This document shows, piece after piece, positions 45,205 through 54,615 of a stretch of 64,000 nucleotides of DNA. The translations under genes and the position numbers were made by a program. The stretch comes from Streptomyces sp. Act143. GTDB lineage: Bacteria; Actinomycetota; Actinomycetes; Streptomycetales; Streptomycetaceae. Under the pieces are notes generated by a model that saw nothing but the letters and a program-made list of their open reading frames with translations, was not told the DNA's origin and made no database searches. Numbering within the stretch: the first letter of the stretch is position 1; each line of letters opens with the position of its first letter. The stretch spans positions 6,594,303-6,658,302 of the forward strand of contig NZ_QFRX01000001.1 of NCBI RefSeq assembly GCF_003143935.1, in the 5' to 3' direction.

Positions 45205-45915
45205 TCATGGGTTCATGACGCCTGGCGTGCTCGATCCCAGGTGTTCCTTCACCCACTGCTCGGTGGTGTTCACGTGCAGCAGCGCGGCGGCTTGGCTGAG
45301 AAGGGCGTCACGGGTGGACAGGGCGTTGAAGATCGCCTCGTGCTCGGCGAGGGTGCGGCCTGCGGCCTTGTCGTCGACCAGTCCGCGCCAGATGCGGGCA
45401 CGCAGGGTACGGCCGGAGATCCCTTCCAGGAGCGTGAGGAGGGTCTCGTTGCCCGTGGCCGCGACGACGGCGTGGTGGAAGGCGGCGTCGTGGGCGTTGA
45501 GCAGTTCGACGTCGTCGCGCGCCTCGCGCATGGCGTCCAAGTGCCGCTTCACCTCGGCGAGTTGCTCGTCGCTGATCCGTGTGGCGGCCAGAGCCGTGGC
45601 GACCGGTTCGAGGAGCCGGCGCACCTCCATGAGGTCCTGGAGCGCGGCCGAGTCGCTCTGTAGCAGTTCCACCGCACCGCCGACCCCCGCCAGCAGCAGG
45701 CTCGGCTGGAGACTCGTCACATAGGTGCCGTCGCCGCGCCGGACCTCCAGGACACCCCCGACGGCCAGGGCCTTGACCGCCTCCCGGGCGAGGTTGCGGG
45801 ACAGGCCCAGCTGGGCGGCCAGGTCCTGCTCCGGCGGAAGCTTCGAACCCGGGGGCAGGGCACCGGTCCGGATCAGCTCGCGGATCCGCTCGATGGCCTT
45901 GTCCGTCAGCGACAA
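45205..45915 (-). CDS. FadR-subfamily GntR transcriptional regulator
   Basis: A 236-residue regulator. Winged HTH: KAIERIRELIRTGALPPGSK, then LAAQLGLSRNLAREAVKALA and VRRGDGTYV. The all-helical FCD ligand domain (about 90-230) carries the metal-binding Asp and His pattern (D in LNAHDAAFHHAVV, H in AEHEAIF). A TTG start at 45915 is preferred because GGAAGGAG lies five bases before it and family members begin there; the ATG at 45960 lacks such a site. Targets are unknown, though the divergent esterase suggests plant-sugar metabolism. Confidence 0.88.
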   Translation of the reverse strand: MSLTDKAIERIRELIRTGALPPGSKLPPEQDLAAQLGLSRNLAREAVKALAVGGVLEVRRGDGTYVTSLQPSLLLAGVGGAVELLQSDSAALQDLMEVRRLLEPVATALAATRISDEQLAEVKRHLDAMREARDDVELLNAHDAAFHHAVVAATGNETLLTLLEGISGRTLRARIWRGLVDDKAAGRTLAEHEAIFNALSTRDALLSQAAALLHVNTTEQWVKEHLGSSTPGVMNP

Positions 45916-46259
45916 CGCGACTCCTTCCACGTTCCGTAGGACCTGCTGCTGGTTCCGCATGCCGAAAGTGACGTTGATGATACTGGGACGCCTGTGCGGG
46001 CAGGTGACTCGTGGGCGTCGGCCCCGAGCCGTTCGTGTACGAACGGCATGGTCGCCGACGGCTGGGGTGCCACCGGCGACGGCGCCTCGGGCTCCGTCAC
46101 CAAGCAGTGGACGTACGGGACCAGCACCAACCTGCTGTAGGCCTTCACCGCCCTGTGATCAGCGGACGACCGCACTCTACGAAGGGACACGAACGGAAAG
46201 AGGTGCCAAGCAACTGCTTCGGAGAAGGTGGCCTGGCCTGGCCTGGAGCGAGCGTGTCG

Positions 46260-47060
46260 CTACCCGACCTCGATCCCGGCCGCGTCCTGGGTACCGCGTA
46301 CGGCACGGGGTGAAGACCCGAGTTCCCGGCGGCAGGCTTTGTTGAAGGCCTGGAGGTCCGGAATGCCGACCATGGCGGCGATCGCGGAGATGGAGAGGGT
46401 GGACTCGCGCAGCAGGTGGCGCGCGCGTTCGAGGCGGCGTTGCCGGATGTAGGCGACAACCGTGTCCCCGGTGGCCGCGCGGAAGAGCCGGGTGAGGTGG
46501 TTGTGGGAGACCCCGGCGGCGCGGGCCACGCCCGGAACGGTGAGGGGATCGGCCAGCCGGGACTCGATGTAGGAGGCCGCCGCGGTGACGGCCGGGTGCG
46601 GGGCGTCCGGAGGCCCCTGCGGGGCGGGCGGGGTGAGGTGCCCGACGCGCCACAGGGCGGCCCAGACCTCGGCCGAGGCCCGGGCCGGGGTGCTCGGCCA
46701 GGCGGTGACGGCCTGGAGCATCAGGGCGGAGAGCGTGGGCAGTTCCGGGCCCGCGTCCTGCATGACGGGCACGGTGCGGGGGTGGCTGGTGGAGGGCAGC
46801 CGCAGGTGGGCGTACAGGTGCTCGGAGCGGCCCCGATAGCGGTACTGCACGGTCGTGGCCGGGGGCACCAGACTCACCCGGCCGGGGCGGATGGTGTGGG
46901 GCGTGCCGTCGACGGTGAGGTCGGCCTCGTACCGGTACAGGTGCAGTTGCCACAGGTCGGGCAGGCGGAAGACGTCGGTGTGCCCGGCCGGGCCGTGCAC
47001 ACCGACGCCGACGTTCGCCACGACGGGCGGCTCGTCCAGGCACACCACGACCTCACGCAT
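46260..47060 (-). CDS. AraC-family transcriptional regulator
   Basis: A 266-residue regulator. The N-terminal cupin-type sensor (about 20-110) includes LHLYRYEADLTVDGTPHTI and RPGRVSLVPPATTVQY. Two HTH motifs lie in the C-terminal 105 residues: LTVPGVARAAGVSHNHLTRL with FRAATGDTVVAYIRQRRLE, then STLSISAIAAMVGIPDLQAF with FNKACRRELGSSP. Target genes are not obvious; AraC regulators of this form usually respond to sugars. The ATG at 47060 has GGTAGG upstream. Confidence 0.9.
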   Translation of the reverse strand: MREVVVCLDEPPVVANVGVGVHGPAGHTDVFRLPDLWQLHLYRYEADLTVDGTPHTIRPGRVSLVPPATTVQYRYRGRSEHLYAHLRLPSTSHPRTVPVMQDAGPELPTLSALMLQAVTAWPSTPARASAEVWAALWRVGHLTPPAPQGPPDAPHPAVTAAASYIESRLADPLTVPGVARAAGVSHNHLTRLFRAATGDTVVAYIRQRRLERARHLLRESTLSISAIAAMVGIPDLQAFNKACRRELGSSPRAVRGTQDAAGIEVG

Positions 47061-47233
47061 GGTGAAAACCTACCAGCGGTGGTGAATCGGGCCTGCGCGC
47101 CCGAGACCGGCAGCGCCGCCCGGCGGGCGTGACGGTGCTGGACGCCAGGTGCCCGGCCGGCGCCGAGCAGCGGGCCCGAGCTCCGCCCATCCCGTGAGAC
47201 CACACGGCGTGGTGCAGAATCGTGCCGGTCGGG

Positions 47234-50233
47234 TCACCCCGCCAGGGAGGCCTCAAGGGCGGTGATCACGGCGGCCAGTGCCGACTCGTCGGTCTCGGCG
47301 AGGCCGACGGCGATGTAGTCGCGCCGCGCGCTCCCGTCCTGATCTTCGGTACTGATCGCGGCGCACTCCGACACGTCGTGCCAGATACCGATTTTCGACA
47401 GCAGCCGCCGCACGACACGACCGCTGTGGACCAGGGCCTCGCGAAAGGAGCTGTCCACGCCGTGGGCAGGGGAGATCTTGTCGAGGATCGCTCGTATCTC
47501 ACCGCATGCCTGGCGCGCTTGCTCGGGGTCCGCGTCGATCAGCCGGTCGGCCAGGAGCAGGATGAAGAAGCGGGCCAGTGATTCGGCGGACGCATTGTGG
47601 TGCGCCCCCGGCAGCCGCGGATCGTCGGCGACCCCGGGGTCGGGACCGAATCCGCCGCCGATGTCGCCGTACCCGGCGCCGAGCCAGAGCCCACCTCCGT
47701 CGCCGACGTCGTAGAGCCCGCAATCCTGTACGACCGCCGCGACATAGGGCAGACCGAGCACGCGGATCACGGCGGTCGCCGCGTCGTTGTTCGACCAGGC
47801 CGCCATGAGCCGCAGCCGGTCGGCGAAGCCGAGCAGACGCAGCCGCTCGAGTCCCTCCTGCCGCGTGGTGGGGTCCGCGAGTTTGCTGTCGAGCTCGTTC
47901 AGCGCCTCATCGTCTTGATGGGCGTCGACGAAATCCACCGCGACGGGGCTGACGGCGAAATCGACCCAGAAGATGTCGTCCAGCTGTGGCCCGTGCTCCG
48001 CCGTACAGTTCCACTGTTGCCGCGCGGTCTCGAACAGTTCCGCAGAGCTCTGCGGCGGGTTCGCCGCCGCGATCCTGCGCAGATCCGCGCGCAGCTGACA
48101 GGCAGCCAGCAGGGGGGCCAGCTTGGCGATGCTCGCCACGTACGTCTGCCGGGAGCCGTGGATCGCGGCGAAGGCCGGGCTGTCCGGCCCGGCGAGGTTC
48201 ACCACGGCGACCGGGCCGTCATGGAGGTGCTCGGAGACAGCGTTGAGGTTCAGTCGCAGCCGGGCTTCGAGCTTGCCGTCGTTCCGCCATCGCGGAGAAG
48301 GACGTGGATGCGCGGGGAAGCGGGGAGCCGCGTCGGCGCGCAGCAGAGCGGAGTTGCTGCTGTGGGCGACCCACCAGCCGCCGCTGACCACGTCGAACGC
48401 GCCGTCCAGCCGATCGCCACACGCCACCGGAAAAGCCAGGACCGTGTCAGGCGTCCGGCCCGCCTTGACCTCGACGTCGAGCTGCCCTGCCACCCGAAGC
48501 GCTGAGGAACAGACGACTCGGCCGCACCAGTTGGTCACGCCGGGATCGATCGTGACTGCGGTACGACCGCTCAGCGTGACCGACGCGTTCGTGCCGGTCA
48601 CCCGGCCCGTGCCCAGTTCCACCGCGCCGTCGGAGTGCAGGTCGACGCCGGACAGCGTCAGCCGCGCCATCTCGCCGAGCCGCAGCGTGCCGTGGTTGTG
48701 CAGCGGGGCGCTGCCGTCCAGCACCATCGACCGGGAAACCAGCAGGACCCCTTCGTTGATGAGGCCGTCGTCGAACAGGCTCACCCTGCCCGGGCCGTTG
48801 AAGGTCGCCGTGCCCACCACGGTCAGCCGGCGCACCGATTTGGTGCCGGTATCGGCCACCCACAGAGTGCCGGCCTTCGGGACGGTGAGTTCCTGCATGA
48901 TCTCGCCGCCGGTCCACACCACCTTGCCGGCGCCGAAATCCGCCCGGCCGTACAGGTAGCTGTTCCTGGCCAGATGGATCTCGGACTCCGCGGTGACGTC
49001 GAGCGGTCCGTCGGCCGTCAGCCGCGCCGTGACGTTCTCCCCGCCCAGCCGCAGGGCACCGGCACCGGAGATCCCTGCGCCGGCCTCCGTACGGCTGTCA
49101 CCGCACTGCAGCCAGACCGCGCTGCCGTTGAGGTCGAGGGCACTGCCTCGCTGACAGGTCAGTCCGCTGTCGCCTTTCACAGTCAGGGTGAGACCCGGGC
49201 ACGCGAAGCGCAGCAGCGCCTGGTTCTCGAAGGGCACGTCGGCCGTGACGGTGCTGTCGGCCGCGACAAGGACGGTGCCCTGGTTGGTCAGTCCTCGCCC
49301 GCAGAGCCGGATGGGAGCACCGCCCCCCAAGGTCGCCTCTCCCTGGATGAGCAGCCCGTGGGCCACTTTGTCGTCCCAGCCGTCGATGCGCAGGCTGCCC
49401 GACGACGGCACGGTGAGGCGGTTTATGATCTGGCCTCCCGTCCAGTGGACCCGGCAGGCCGCGAGGTCTGTCTCGCCATAGAGGATGCCTCCGCGAGCCA
49501 GCTCGAAGGTGGACTCGGCGGCGAAATCGACCCGGCCGTTGATCGTCAACCGGGCCCTGCCGGTCAGCACCATGGTGCCGTTCCCTGTCACCACGGCGCC
49601 GCGCTCGAACTCGCTGTCGCCGTAGCGCAGCGTCATCGTGCCGGAACCTAGGTCCAGAAGGCTGCCCGCGTGCAGACGCAGCGACGGCCCGGCCACGCCT
49701 CCCGGATAGTCCAACGTCAGGGGCGCCTCGCCCACCAGCCGGATGATTCCCTGGTTCTCGACGGGCGCGGCTCCGGCCAGAATGCTCGGCGCGGTCACCC
49801 GCACTTCACCGGAGTTGAACAGGCCGTCGGAGAACAGGGTGAGGCCTTCCCCGGCCAACTCGAGCACGCCGTCGACCACGAGACGGGAGACGGACTTGCA
49901 CCCGGTGCCCGTCACGGAGACCGTGGCCCCGGCCGGAACATGCAGCCGCTGGATGGTGCCGGCCAGCCAGGTGCCCTGCGCGTCGGGACCCAGTTCGACA
50001 TCGGCCAACAGGCCGCCGTTGCGGTCGCAGTCCACGGTGAGCCGCTGACGAATCAAGGCGGTGGAGGACAGGACCGATGCGCCGATGAGGGTGAGGGACC
50101 TGACGTCAACGGCCGATGCCCTCACCGCGTCGGCTCTGATGACGGCTTCGTCGTCCGGGCCTGGAACCTTCGACTCACTCCAGTTGTCCGGGTCGCCCCA
50201 ACTCCAGCCGTCCCCCGCGCCGGTCCAGTCCAT
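47234..50233 (-). CDS. Giant beta-repeat protein fused to a serine-hydrolase (class A beta-lactamase-like) domain
   Basis: A 999-residue protein. Residues 1-98 resemble the start of beta-helix proteins (DNWSESKVPGPDDEAVI). Then come two full 176-residue repeats (99-274 and 275-450) and a partial third (451 to about 590), each starting VP and ending WTGGxI followed by LT. Residues about 660-999 resemble the penicillin-binding/class A beta-lactamase fold: an SxxK motif SIAK (701-704), SNN (814-816) in the place of SDN, and KIG (947-949) in the place of KTG. No signal peptide or TM segment is seen, so export is unexplained. The identification of the hydrolase domain rests on motif order and spacing. 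Confidence 0.75.
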   Translation of the reverse strand: MDWTGAGDGWSWGDPDNWSESKVPGPDDEAVIRADAVRASAVDVRSLTLIGASVLSSTALIRQRLTVDCDRNGGLLADVELGPDAQGTWLAGTIQRLHVPAGATVSVTGTGCKSVSRLVVDGVLELAGEGLTLFSDGLFNSGEVRVTAPSILAGAAPVENQGIIRLVGEAPLTLDYPGGVAGPSLRLHAGSLLDLGSGTMTLRYGDSEFERGAVVTGNGTMVLTGRARLTINGRVDFAAESTFELARGGILYGETDLAACRVHWTGGQIINRLTVPSSGSLRIDGWDDKVAHGLLIQGEATLGGGAPIRLCGRGLTNQGTVLVAADSTVTADVPFENQALLRFACPGLTLTVKGDSGLTCQRGSALDLNGSAVWLQCGDSRTEAGAGISGAGALRLGGENVTARLTADGPLDVTAESEIHLARNSYLYGRADFGAGKVVWTGGEIMQELTVPKAGTLWVADTGTKSVRRLTVVGTATFNGPGRVSLFDDGLINEGVLLVSRSMVLDGSAPLHNHGTLRLGEMARLTLSGVDLHSDGAVELGTGRVTGTNASVTLSGRTAVTIDPGVTNWCGRVVCSSALRVAGQLDVEVKAGRTPDTVLAFPVACGDRLDGAFDVVSGGWWVAHSSNSALLRADAAPRFPAHPRPSPRWRNDGKLEARLRLNLNAVSEHLHDGPVAVVNLAGPDSPAFAAIHGSRQTYVASIAKLAPLLAACQLRADLRRIAAANPPQSSAELFETARQQWNCTAEHGPQLDDIFWVDFAVSPVAVDFVDAHQDDEALNELDSKLADPTTRQEGLERLRLLGFADRLRLMAAWSNNDAATAVIRVLGLPYVAAVVQDCGLYDVGDGGGLWLGAGYGDIGGGFGPDPGVADDPRLPGAHHNASAESLARFFILLLADRLIDADPEQARQACGEIRAILDKISPAHGVDSSFREALVHSGRVVRRLLSKIGIWHDVSECAAISTEDQDGSARRDYIAVGLAETDESALAAVITALEASLAG

Positions 50234-50637
50234 CGCCGCCCCCCTGCGCGGACGCCGGTAGGCGCTTGGTCACCAGTGACCGAGTCTCCGGCATCCCCAA
50301 AGCCGATCCTCTCGCCACGACAGCGGGCAGGCCAGGGCCGAAGGGCCCGAACACGGTCCTCGCCACGACAATTCGGCCGGTGGCCGATCGGCTCCCATGA
50401 CACCGCGGCCGGTGTGCGACCGGCTCCCCGAGCGGACGGAAGGAGTGAGCGCGGCCAGAACGCCGAACCCCCCATCGGTCGTGCCCGACGGACACCGGCG
50501 CACCCGAACGGCACGGCCGGCCGTGTCACACCTCCGAGCCACCGCGAGGGCCCGCCTACATGTGAGTGCGGACGTCTCCTGTTCCCACGCATGGCTGACG
50601 CGCACTGACGCGCGCGGGTTGCCCGGCGGGCGACGGT
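50234..50637. promoter_or_regulatory. 404-base gene-free region upstream of the repeat/hydrolase gene
   Basis: No gene was recognised. GGGCCGAAGGGCCC at 50335-50348, followed by CGAACACGGTCC, is a DosR-like match about 100 bases upstream of the minus-strand start at 50233. No terminator hairpin was noted for the secreted-protein gene, which ends at 50638. Confidence 0.3.
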
Positions 50638-51144
50638 CTACCACCAGGGGGTGCAGACAGCGCCCTTGGTTTCTGAGGGGCTGTACAGGACCGCGCAGAC
50701 CTGGAAGGCGCGGCTCGACGAGCTGCTGGTCGGGTAGGCCGGGGTCGTGATCCTCGCGCCGGGCGACGTCACCGCGAACGGGCCGCACGTGATCACCGAC
50801 TGCTTGTTGTCGTTGGTGACGTACATCCAGACGATGGCCCTGGCGCCAGGCCCCCGATCGCTGGGCCTTCCGGTGGTCAGGACGCCCCACCCCATCTGCC
50901 TGCCGCCGACGTTGCCGGCCTGCATCGCGCACGAGGCGACGTCGTGCGGATTGCTGAGCACCAGCGCTCCCGCCCCCGCCACACCCTGGCCGCAGAGACT
51001 GTCGGGGATGTCGGTGAAACCGTTGGCACCTCCCGTGCAGTCGGACGGCGCCGCCTGAGCCGCACCGGCAGAACCTGCCAAGAGCCCGGCCCCGAGTACG
51101 AACGCGGCCGTTCCCGCACTGAAGATCCGACGGAACCTGCGCAT
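50638..51144 (-). CDS. Small secreted Cys-rich protein, function unknown
   Basis: A 168-residue protein with a clear signal peptide (MRRFRRIFSAGTAAFVLGAG, cleavage near AQAAPSD at about residue 32). The mature part has six Cys (SDCTGG, SLCGQG, ASCAMQ, ITCGPF, QVCAVL, AVCTPWW), which suggests three disulfides in a small beta-rich fold. The ATG at 51144 follows GGGAGAAG. No domain was recognised; it may be an extracellular binding protein or inhibitor. Confidence 0.75.
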   Translation of the reverse strand: MRRFRRIFSAGTAAFVLGAGLLAGSAGAAQAAPSDCTGGANGFTDIPDSLCGQGVAGAGALVLSNPHDVASCAMQAGNVGGRQMGWGVLTTGRPSDRGPGARAIVWMYVTNDNKQSVITCGPFAVTSPGARITTPAYPTSSSSSRAFQVCAVLYSPSETKGAVCTPWW

Positions 51145-51749
51145 GTCTTCTCCCTGGTCGAAGGGGTGACGGTCCCCGCCGACCGGCCCTCTGCCGCCGA
51201 GCCCACCTGCCGGAACCTTCGTCACGCCCTCACGACGACGCAGGACGGCCTCTTGTATGAGCCCACCGCGGCATTCGTTCGCGCGATGCTGCTGCCGGGA
51301 GAGGACGCGGCGCGAGCAACGGCCGAACGTGGGGCGGACATCGGCAGGACTGACGACCGTCGCAGCGCTGTCCCGTCCCCTGGATGGCCGTCTCGGCCGC
51401 TGTGGCGGCATCAAGCCTGAGGGCATGGGAGACCCGGGGAACTCGCGGCCGGCACTTCGGTCGTGGCAAGCAGTGCCGCGAGGACGACACTCTCGACCTG
51501 GGCGAGAAAGGTGTCCTGATCGACGCCCAAGTGCGCAGGCGCTCACTGTTCAGTGGCCGGCCGGCTGATTGGCGCGGGCAGGTCTCCGGCATTCTGCCCG
51601 CACCAACAGTGCTTCGGGCAGAGGCACTTCACGTCAACGGCCGGGCCGGCCAGCATCACGACGAGCGTCGTCGGCGGTTTCTGGCCGGCGGTGGCCACTC
51701 GGGCCCCTGGCCGCGCTCGGTGTCAGTGCGTTCTGCGATCGTGTGCGCC
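51145..51749. other. 605-base region with no recognisable gene
   Basis: Open frames here are short or lack start signals and conserved motifs. Composition is slightly less GC-rich than the neighbouring genes. Nothing resembling a mobile element, tRNA or operator was seen. It may be decayed coding DNA. Confidence 0.5.
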
Positions 51750-52244
51750 GTGGATGAGCTCGTGGAACGTGTGGACGCTCAGGACCGTGTGCTGGGGGTG
51801 GTCGGTCGGGGGGAGGCCGTTCGGGAGGGCTGGCTGCACCGGATCGGAGTGGTGGTGTGCCGTGATGGGCAGGGCCGCTTTCTCGTCCATCGGCGTGCCG
51901 AGCAGTTGTCCCGTTTTCCGGGGCTCTACGAACTCGGGGTCGGGGGTGCTGCGGGAGTCGGCGAGTCCTATGAGCAGGCGGCGGCACGCGAGGTCCGTGA
52001 AGAGCTGGGGACAATGGTGGCCGTGTGTCTTCGGTTCACGTTCCTCAACCGGGCTGGGCTCAGCCCTCATTGGCTCGGAGTGTGCGATGCCGTGCTTCCG
52101 GAGATCGTCGCCCCCGATCCGGGTGAGGTGGCCTGGCACGGGTGGCTGACGGAGTCCGAGCTGCGGCGGAGTCTGCGGCACTGGACCTTCACTCCTGACA
52201 GCCAGGAGATCTTCGTCCGGTATCTCGCCCGCCCGTCGTGCTGA
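51750..52244 (+). CDS. Nudix hydrolase
   Basis: A 164-residue Nudix protein. The Nudix box is complete: G-x5-E-x7-REVREELG in GVGESYEQAAAREVREELGT. An N-terminal DELVERVDAQDRVLGVVGR resembles the start of isopentenyl-diphosphate-isomerase-like Nudix enzymes (YfcD type). The start is uncertain: GTG at 51750 or 51741, neither with a strong ribosome binding site. It would hydrolyse a nucleoside diphosphate derivative; the substrate is unknown. Confidence 0.85.
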   Translation: MDELVERVDAQDRVLGVVGRGEAVREGWLHRIGVVVCRDGQGRFLVHRRAEQLSRFPGLYELGVGGAAGVGESYEQAAAREVREELGTMVAVCLRFTFLNRAGLSPHWLGVCDAVLPEIVAPDPGEVAWHGWLTESELRRSLRHWTFTPDSQEIFVRYLARPSC

Positions 52245-52370
52245 ACCGCCGCCTTCGCGTCGCGCCCACCGTCCGTGCACACGCGACGGACAGTGGTCCG
52301 GCTCGCCGAGCACCCCGCCGCTCTGGCAGCATGACCTGCTTCAGCCAAGCGCCCTGGGGAGGCATCTGCC

Positions 52371-53093
52371 GTGTCCGACCTCGACGGTCAGGTTCCCTAC
52401 TGGGATGCCGCCGCGGCCACCAAGACCTTCACCCACCCGCTCCATCTGCCCTGGCTCGACGGGGTCGGCAAGCAAGGCGGGATCCTCGATTACGGATGCG
52501 GCTATGGCCGGGTCATGAAGCAACTCGAAGAACACGGTTTCGGCGACCTCACGGGCGTGGACGCCTCACCGGCAATGATCAGTCGGGCCCGGCGCCTGCA
52601 CCCCACCCTGCGCTTCGCCGCCCTGGACGCGCCGCCGACGTCGCCCTACCCGGACGCAGAGTTCGACGCCGTTCTGCTGTTCGCCGTACTGACCTGCATT
52701 CCCGGCGATGAAGCCCAGCACCGACTGCTCGCCGAGGTGAACCGTGTCCTCAAGCCCGGCGGAATCCTCTACATCAGCGATCTTCTGCTGCAGGACGACG
52801 AACGCAACCGCAGCCGTTACGGCCGCCACGCTGATCACTACGGCAGCTATGGCGTGTTCGAAACCGGCGACGGTGCGGTCTGCCGCCACCACACCCGCGA
52901 GTGGTTCTCCACCCTGCTCGCCGGGTTCCGGACCATCGACACCCGGACCGTCACGGTGCCCACCATGAACGGCCACGAGTCGACCGGGATCCAGATCCTC
53001 GCCCGGAGTGAGCAGATCGGACCAGATGGGACCAGAGCTCCATCGCACTGCCCGGGGCCCCAGCGGTCGAAGTCGTCATGGCCCGGTGTGTGA
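52371..53093 (+). CDS. SAM-dependent methyltransferase (class I)
   Basis: A 240-residue methyltransferase. SAM-binding motif I is ILDYGCGYGRVMKQL (about 38-52), motif II DLTGVDASPAMISRAR, motif III AVLLFAVLTCIPG and post-III LKPGGILYISDLLL. The GTG start follows GGGGAGG. The substrate cannot be predicted. The C-terminal 25 residues (about 215-240) are Pro/Ser-rich and not part of the fold. Confidence 0.9.
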   Translation: MSDLDGQVPYWDAAAATKTFTHPLHLPWLDGVGKQGGILDYGCGYGRVMKQLEEHGFGDLTGVDASPAMISRARRLHPTLRFAALDAPPTSPYPDAEFDAVLLFAVLTCIPGDEAQHRLLAEVNRVLKPGGILYISDLLLQDDERNRSRYGRHADHYGSYGVFETGDGAVCRHHTREWFSTLLAGFRTIDTRTVTVPTMNGHESTGIQILARSEQIGPDGTRAPSHCPGPQRSKSSWPGV

Positions 53094-53213
53094 CGGTGTC
53101 GTACCGCTCGGCGCTGGGGGATAGGGAGTGAGGCGGGCTCGGTCCGGTGTGCAAGGCGGCGGTGGGCGGGTGCTTATATGGGGCAGGCAGGCGCGGATGA
53201 GGAAGTTCGAGGG

Positions 53214-53564
53214 ATGAGCACGTCACCTTTACCACCCTTGGTGATCGATGTCGTGGACGCACTGGGCACGGTCCTCATCACCGTGACCGGCGAGCTGGAC
53301 CTTCAGACAGTGCCGCAGCTCGCCGCGGTCATGACGCCGTTACGGGCCCGTCAGTGCGAACTCGACCTCGTCCAGGTCCCGTTCGCGGACTCGGCCGCGC
53401 TCAACTTCCTCGTGCGGCACAGGCGGGACGCGCTTGCCGAGGCCGGCAGCCTACGAGTCGTCGCCGTCTCCTCCCAAGTCCGGCGGTTGCTGAAGGTGGC
53501 CGGTGTGGAAGGACTGCTGCTCGCAGACCCGGACGCCGGCCAGTCGGGCTCGACACCGTTTTGA
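53214..53564 (+). CDS. STAS-domain anti-sigma factor antagonist
   Basis: A 116-residue SpoIIAA/RsbV-type protein. VTGELDLQTVPQLAAVM marks the STAS start, and the phosphorylatable serine is in VPFADSAALNFLVRHRR (about residue 60). When unphosphorylated such proteins bind an anti-sigma kinase and release a sigma factor. The ATG at 53214 follows GAGG-type sequence; an ATG at 53178 adds a non-conserved dozen residues. A PP2C phosphatase that could act on such antagonists lies at 61701-62531, but a link is only possible, not shown. Confidence 0.88.
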   Translation: MSTSPLPPLVIDVVDALGTVLITVTGELDLQTVPQLAAVMTPLRARQCELDLVQVPFADSAALNFLVRHRRDALAEAGSLRVVAVSSQVRRLLKVAGVEGLLLADPDAGQSGSTPF

Positions 53565-53682
53565 CGGTGTTGACGGCGCCGACGTATGTCGGTCACGGGG
53601 CCGTGGCCTCCGACAGGGCCACCACGATCAAGGCTGAGGCCCCCCGTCACCCTCGATGTGCGCAACGGCCCGGCGTCGGCTG

Positions 53683-54288
53683 CTAGTAGCTGCCGTAGCT
53701 GGGCTTGCCGCTGGGCCGGTAGATGCCGACGACGGTGCCGCTCTTCGTCGTGGAGACGTCGACCGGCTGAAGGGCGGTGGGGATCGCCCCGTCGGCGAAC
53801 AGCCGCTTGCCGGTGCCGATGATGACCGGATGGATGGTCAGGCGGTATTCGTCGACGAGGTCGTGCCGCATGAGGGTCTGGGCGAGGTCGCCGCTGCCGA
53901 CGACATTGATGTTGCCTCCGTCGGACGCTTTGAGCTCGCGTACGGCATCGGCAACGTCGCCTTCCAGCAGCGTTGAGTTCTGCCACTTCAGGGACGTCAG
54001 TGTGCGGGAGGCCACGTACTTGCGCATGGCGTTCATCCGGTGGGTGAACGGGTTTGCGGGGTCCGCGTTCGGCCAGTACGACGCGAAGATGTCGTACGTC
54101 TTGCGGCCGAGCAGCATGGCGTCGGCGGGGTCGTACCAGTTGGAGACGGCCATGCCGACCTCGTCGTCGGTCACCGGCTTCTGCCAGCCGCCGTGCTCGA
54201 AGCCGCTGGCAGCGTCCTCGTCCGGACCGCCCGGTGCCTGCATGACGCCGTCCAGCGTCAGGAAGGTGCAAATGATGATCTTGCGCAT
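53683..54288 (-). CDS. Dihydrofolate-reductase/RibD C-terminal family protein
   Basis: A 201-residue protein of the DHFR-like RibD C-domain family: MRKIIICTFLTLDGVMQAPG, AMLLGRKTYDIFASYW, NINVVGSGDLAQTLMRHDLV and VDEYRLTIHPVIIGTGKRLF are all family landmarks. The ATG at 54288 follows AGGGAG. Such stand-alone proteins are predicted NADPH-dependent reductases of unknown substrate and are usually not folate enzymes. Confidence 0.92.
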   Translation of the reverse strand: MRKIIICTFLTLDGVMQAPGGPDEDAASGFEHGGWQKPVTDDEVGMAVSNWYDPADAMLLGRKTYDIFASYWPNADPANPFTHRMNAMRKYVASRTLTSLKWQNSTLLEGDVADAVRELKASDGGNINVVGSGDLAQTLMRHDLVDEYRLTIHPVIIGTGKRLFADGAIPTALQPVDVSTTKSGTVVGIYRPSGKPSYGSY

Positions 54289-54408
54289 GGTGCGCTCCCT
54301 TCGTCGACGGGTAGACGGCACGACCGCCGGAAACTCATCGGTGGGACGTGTGCACCGGCAGGGCGCAGGAGTGTGTCGATGGGGAGCGGGGGTGCAGGCA
54401 AGCGTCTG

Positions 54409-54615
54409 TCATTCGGCTCGTCTCTGTACGACGGTGAGCACGATCTTGCCCCGGATGTGCCCTCGGGCGGCGCGTTCGTGTGCCGTTCGGGCATCCGCGA
54501 GTGGGAAGGTGCTGTCGATCGCGACGCGGACCGTGCCCGCGTCGAGCAGGCGTCCCAGTTCGGCGAGCTGTGCGCCGTTCGAGCGGATCTGGGTGCCCGA
54601 GACGGTGATCGTGCC
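54409..54615 (-). pseudogene. C-terminal relic of an NADP-dependent oxidoreductase (MDR type)
   Basis: About 68 codons match the end of zinc-free MDR oxidoreductases: TVSGTQIRSNGAQLAELG, VAIDSTFPLADARTAHERAA and RGKIVLTVV, with the RGKIVL strand typical of the family's last beta strand. Upstream of about 54615 the similarity stops abruptly in all frames, so the catalytic and cofactor parts are missing. It is a truncated gene. No repeat or IS end was found at the break. Confidence 0.6.

Noticed and set aside
45150-45240. CATGG-rich inverted repeats upstream of the esterase gene
   Set aside because: Short partial palindromes that could be operators but with no regular spacing or second site.
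46006-46140. 45-codon open tail ending in YGTSTNLL on the plus strand
   Set aside because: It reads like the end of a secreted protein but has no start, no recognisable domain and stops in all upstream extensions; possibly a relic, too short to call.
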